From Inia geoffrensis (taxonomy: Eukaryota; Chordata; Mammalia; Artiodactyla; Iniidae), in assembly GCA_036417435.1 (NCBI GenBank), contig CM070905.1:66853092-66917091 (forward strand): 64,000 nucleotides of DNA. Reading direction: 5' to 3'. Position numbers and translations under genes: made by a program. How positions within the stretch are numbered: position 1 is the stretch's first letter; each line of letters begins with the position of its first letter. Below, in pieces: positions 60,590 to 64,000 of this stretch. Below the pieces are notes generated by a model. That model made no database searches and had not been told where the DNA came from. It worked only from the letters and a program-made list of their open reading frames with translations.

Positions 60590-61165
60590 TGGTCTCCTAG
60601 ACCCCAGTTTCCCTCAGTTCTCCTCCTCTCCTACCTTGTCCACTCCTTCTCTATTTCCTCTTCTGGTTCCTCGTGTCTCTAATCTTTAAACATTGGTGTA
60701 TCTTCAATCCACAGAGTTTCTTTCCTCTCATCACAAATTTCCTGACTTACGACTCTTTTCCAAAGTCTTTAAATGCCATCTATACATTGGAAACACCAAG
60801 TCCTGACTTTTCTCCTGAACTTCAGACTTATATATCTGGCTCAAAATTTCCATGCAGATGTCCAATAGACATCCTCAGCTTAACAGGATCAAAACCAAAT
60901 TCCTGATTTTAACCCCAGCACTTGATCCTGCACAGTCTTCCCAACCCCATTTCAATTAATCAATATTCTGTTATAACACTTGCCCTGGGGAAAAATTAGG
61001 ATAATTCCTGATTCTTTTCTTTATCTCATAACCTACTTCCAGTCAGTCAACAATTTCGTATCAGCTCTAATGCTGAAATATATGCAGATTCTAGTGACTT
61101 CTCTTCAGTTTATCCCTATCACAAAGCCACCTCCATCATCTCTCGCAGAGGATTGTTGAAATGAG
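60590..61165 (+). pseudogene. L2 LINE ORF2 remnant, forward strand
   Basis: The peptide trace FSPELQTYISGSKFPCRCP and the words 'tttaaatgccatctatacat', 'ctcctgaacttcagacttat', 'gatgtccaatagacatcctc' and 'ccacctccatcatctctcgc' follow the L2 reverse-transcriptase ORF. The expected ADD motif is destroyed (about 60778-60800). Confidence 0.75.
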
Positions 61166-62090
61166 GCAGACTTTGTACTTGAATCCGTATGTCCTGACTT
61201 TAATCCAGGGCTCATTTTAAGCAACAAGAAAAGGTACGTGGAAGAATCATTTGGACTCAACACACTGGACTTTCCTGGAAAGGCAGAGGGCACAGGGAAG
61301 TCTTAAAACATATTCTCACTAAAGAATAGGTTCTTATGCCTTTAAACAAAGACTTCTTCGAGATTTCAGAGGAATTGCATTGTAACAAGACAAGAAACAC
61401 ATTTTTTTTAGAAAGAAAATTACTGTGTTGAATCCATGATATATATAAGTGGTGCTGTATATAAGTGGTGTCCGAAATCAAAACACAGAATGGATTGCTC
61501 AAGACTTTGTATTCCCAGGAATTCATTTGAAGTAAACTCTGCTGGGGAACAAAACTTGGGAAAACAAAGACTACATTAGGGATGGAGGAAATCCTCAGCC
61601 CTAATGCATCCACCAGTGAGAGGAGATTCCAGGCAGCCGAAGCATCTGGGGAATTCAGCTGCCTGGGATTATGGACATTAAAACCCCCTCCTCTCAATCA
61701 CCTCCTCTGCCACACAAGCACAGAAAATTTCACACTAAAGATGTTGGTAGCAGCTGTGAAAGTGTGTAACCATTAGAAGAGAAAGTGGAGAAATAGGAGC
61801 CTTTGCATGTTATTTTACTTCCTAGTTGCCAATAATGCCTTTTATGGAAATTAAAAAATCATATGAATATTCAGATGTATTAAACTCTATAGACGTAAGA
61901 TACTTTAGGAATTAAAGGCTTTCATATAGCTATGGTTATATTTCTGTAACAAATATTACTCCATATGAAATTTAAAAATTTTTAATAACTCTACCACTTC
62001 CCCGTGCCTCATTATCCCAGAGAGGAGTGGAAAGGTGTCTGGGAAGATACCTATTTCTCCTAGGCTGCCATATACCGAAGGAGATAAAGA
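61166..62090. other. No recognisable feature
   Basis: Longest frame is 146 codons on the minus strand (61257-61697), with no domain, no obvious splice sites and no codon pattern that I can defend. Not called. Confidence 0.35.
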
Positions 62091-62335
62091 AACAGGGGCG
62101 GGGGGGTGCTTCATTGGTGGCACAGTGGTTGAGAGTCTGCCTGCCGATGCAGGGGACACGGGTTTGTGCCCCGGTCCGGGAAGATCCCACATTGCTGCGG
62201 AGCGGCTGGGCCCATGAGCCATGGCCGCTGAGCCTGCGCGTCCAGAGCCTGTGCTCCGCAACGGGAGAGGCCACAACAGTGAGAGGCCTGCGTACCGCAA
62301 AAACAAACAAACAAACAAACAAAAAACGGGGGCGG
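62091..62335 (+). mobile_element. CHR-2-like short SINE, forward strand
   Basis: The element (about 62102-62324) has the tRNA-like head 'ggtggcacagtggttgagag', a CpG-rich body and a tail of CAAA units. The flanks 'aacaggggcgg' (62091-62101) and 'aacgggggcgg' (62325-62335) are a target duplication with one mismatch. Several long frames on both strands here are by-products of the SINE. Confidence 0.93.
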
Positions 62336-62634
62336 AAAAAACGTAGGCCGAGTTTGGAGTGAAGTGCAGGGCATGTGGCTGAAGATATTACGTGGATCAA
62401 ATGAATACTTGAAATATTCCACATCCATTAGTATAGTTTCTACTTGTCAGATCTTTTTCTCTTTTATGCAAGTCATATAAATAGTCATTTTAAAAGATGG
62501 CAGTAGCAGTAAACAGAGAAATTTATATCTTGCCTCTGAGTCCCTTGTTTTTTTTTTGCAATTAACGGTCTGAGACTCTGACCCTTTGAAGATATTAACA
62601 TCTTAATGGCGTGTCCGAAGGGATGATGCAAGAG
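62336..62634. other. No recognisable feature
   Basis: Short unique-looking interval. Confidence 0.4.
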
Positions 62635-62835
62635 AACTACTATTTATCGTATTTCTACTATGTGCCATTCTCTGTATTTGCCTGTTTCTACAATCATAAC
62701 TTAATCCTCATACAACTGTGTGAGGTAAATCTTTTAATGCTCATTTCATAGTGGAGGAAACAGAGGCTCTGAGAATCCAGTCTTTCAGATGGTAAATGAT
62801 AGATGACACACTCTGCTCCGGATACAACCCCGCTC
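62635..62835 (-). repeat. MIR SINE, reverse strand
   Basis: 'tctactatgtgccattctct', 'cttaatcctcatacaactgt', 'gtgaggtaaatcttttaatg', 'ggaggaaacagaggctctga' and 'gatacaaccccgctcag' follow reverse MIR. Confidence 0.85.
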
Positions 62836-64000
62836 AGTAAGGACGATCAGAGTTGTCTGGGGAAGCAGGGAAATGTCAAGCTTCCATTTTCCATCTCACT
62901 TTTCAGGGGAAATCCCAACAATTTTTCCTCTGATAATTTTCAAAGGCAAGTTCACAGGACTGAAAAAGACGTGTAAGATTAGTAAGTGAGAATAAAGAAG
63001 GTTTTCCCTGTTACATTTATGCACATATTACATTTTCATGTGTGTGTACATGTGTGTCTGTGTGTGTGGATATATATGTAAACTTGCAAAACAACATAAT
63101 ATTTTTCTTTTGATGTAATCTGTGTCACTCGTCTTCTCTCTTTACTGGTTCAAGATTGCGGTAGAATGGTGAATCACTGGATTTAGATCCATCAGCCTTG
63201 TACGAATCTAAATTGTTGGGTGCTTTTCCTCCTTTTTTTTCTCCTAGGCTCTTCAATCATGCAAGTGGTCGAACGTTGTATAGTCTTTCCCGTGCACCAG
63301 TTTTTGATCTATCATTTCTTATTATAGTTATCACCCATTCCAGATGAGCTGCCAACTCTTTTAGAAGTTGTTAGTGGAAACAGTTATAAACTGTTGTCTT
63401 TGTATCTACGCAATCAGCGGTAATGTCTGCTAGACTGGTTTGTCTGCTGAGAGTAGCTAGGAAGGGTGACTACAGGAGATGGGGTGTGGTAGCCTCCTAT
63501 AGTCAGCAACCCTGCTTTACAACTCCCTCTAGTGGCACACTGAGGTATGTCCCAGGACGTAGCAGAAGAATTTTGGCAATTTTGTGGGGGAAGTGTCTGA
63601 AAAGAAAATTAGGAAACAAGTCTTTTGAAATCTCCTTAGTTGTTTCATAAGAGAAAATATATCTGTGTATTTCTCAAGAATAAATATAATATGATATGTA
63701 TTTGCCCTTAGTCAAATGTAATATGATATGTATTTGCTATATATTTTCCCAGCGTCACTTGGTATTATTTTGGCCAATAAAGGGAATAATCATTAAAAAC
63801 AAAACAAAGAAAACTTGGCTTATTGGAAGTTCATCTTCTTAAATCTTGGCTAGACATCAAGTTCTCTGAATTGAAGAATTTATTCTTTTCAGTGCATTTA
63901 TATTTAATTGAATATGGAAATGTGAAAAATATGAAACTTGTTTTAAATAGCAACACATATATGAAACATTTCCCAGTGTGAGTGACAGGCAGTTAAATCT
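62836..64000. other. No recognisable gene; small direct repeat
   Basis: A 19-bp direct repeat 'taatatgatatgtatttgc' occurs at 63687-63705 and 63719-63737. A TG-rich stretch is at 63040-63068. A pyrimidine tract ending 'ctcctag' at 63242-63248 looks like a splice acceptor, but no coherent exon follows. The frame at 63423-63650 has no domain. Confidence 0.4.

Noticed and set aside
61257..61697. 146-codon minus-strand open frame, the longest not explained by a named repeat
   Set aside because: No domain, signal peptide or repeat, no splice signals that I could pair, and frames of this size occur by chance in 64 kb. Not called as a gene.
63242..63650. Pyrimidine tract plus TAG, followed by a 75-codon frame, as a candidate exon
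   Set aside because: Only an acceptor-like signal is present; the frame begins well downstream and has no similarity.

Overview
The window looks like intergenic or deep-intronic DNA from a mammal, most probably a cetacean. The main evidence is the SINE content. There are four long and four short tRNA-derived SINEs of the CHR type (CHR-1-like and CHR-2-like), plus one CHRL-like relative. There are also L1 copies whose 3' ends read as cetartiodactyl L1, and a mariner of the bovine-mariner type. No BovB LINE or Bov-tA/ART2 SINE was seen, which argues against a ruminant. The family names come from memory, not from a database search.

I found no intact protein-coding gene, no convincing exon, no CpG island outside SINEs, no functional RNA gene and no CRISPR-like array. 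Every reading frame with recognisable homology belongs to a decayed transposable element: L1 ORF1 and ORF2, L2 ORF2, or a mariner transposase.

Layout: positions 1-5858 hold a short L1 fragment and then a nearly full-length, reverse-strand L1 with broken ORFs and the start of its 5'UTR. 5.9-15.8 kb holds L2, MER20, MIR, two CHR-1 SINEs and older L1M pieces. 15.8-20 kb is largely unassigned. 20-28.3 kb holds MIR, CHR-2 and CHR-1 SINEs, an L1 whose two halves point in opposite directions, and a long L2 copy. 28.3-33.7 kb is mostly unassigned, with L1M, CHR-1 and MIR. 33.67-34.93 kb is a 5'-truncated L1 with a perfect 15-bp target duplication and an internal hairpin. 37.3-38.2 kb has CHR-2 and CHRL-like SINEs. 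38.2-45.8 kb is repeat-poor. 46.3-52.2 kb holds CHR-2, MER20, MIR, a complete-length mariner, MER5A and a MaLR-type LTR split by a second repeat. 53.3-64 kb holds MIR, L2, L1M, L2, CHR-2 and MIR.

There is no operon or pathway here. The window is best read as a record of successive insertions: L2 and MIR first, then MER5A, MER20 and MaLR, then L1M, then mariner, then CHR-1 and L1, and lastly CHR-2. I did not find a previously undescribed system. The most informative objects are the mariner with two Trp-to-stop changes and two lost catalytic aspartates, the inverted L1, the L1 hairpin and the split LTR.
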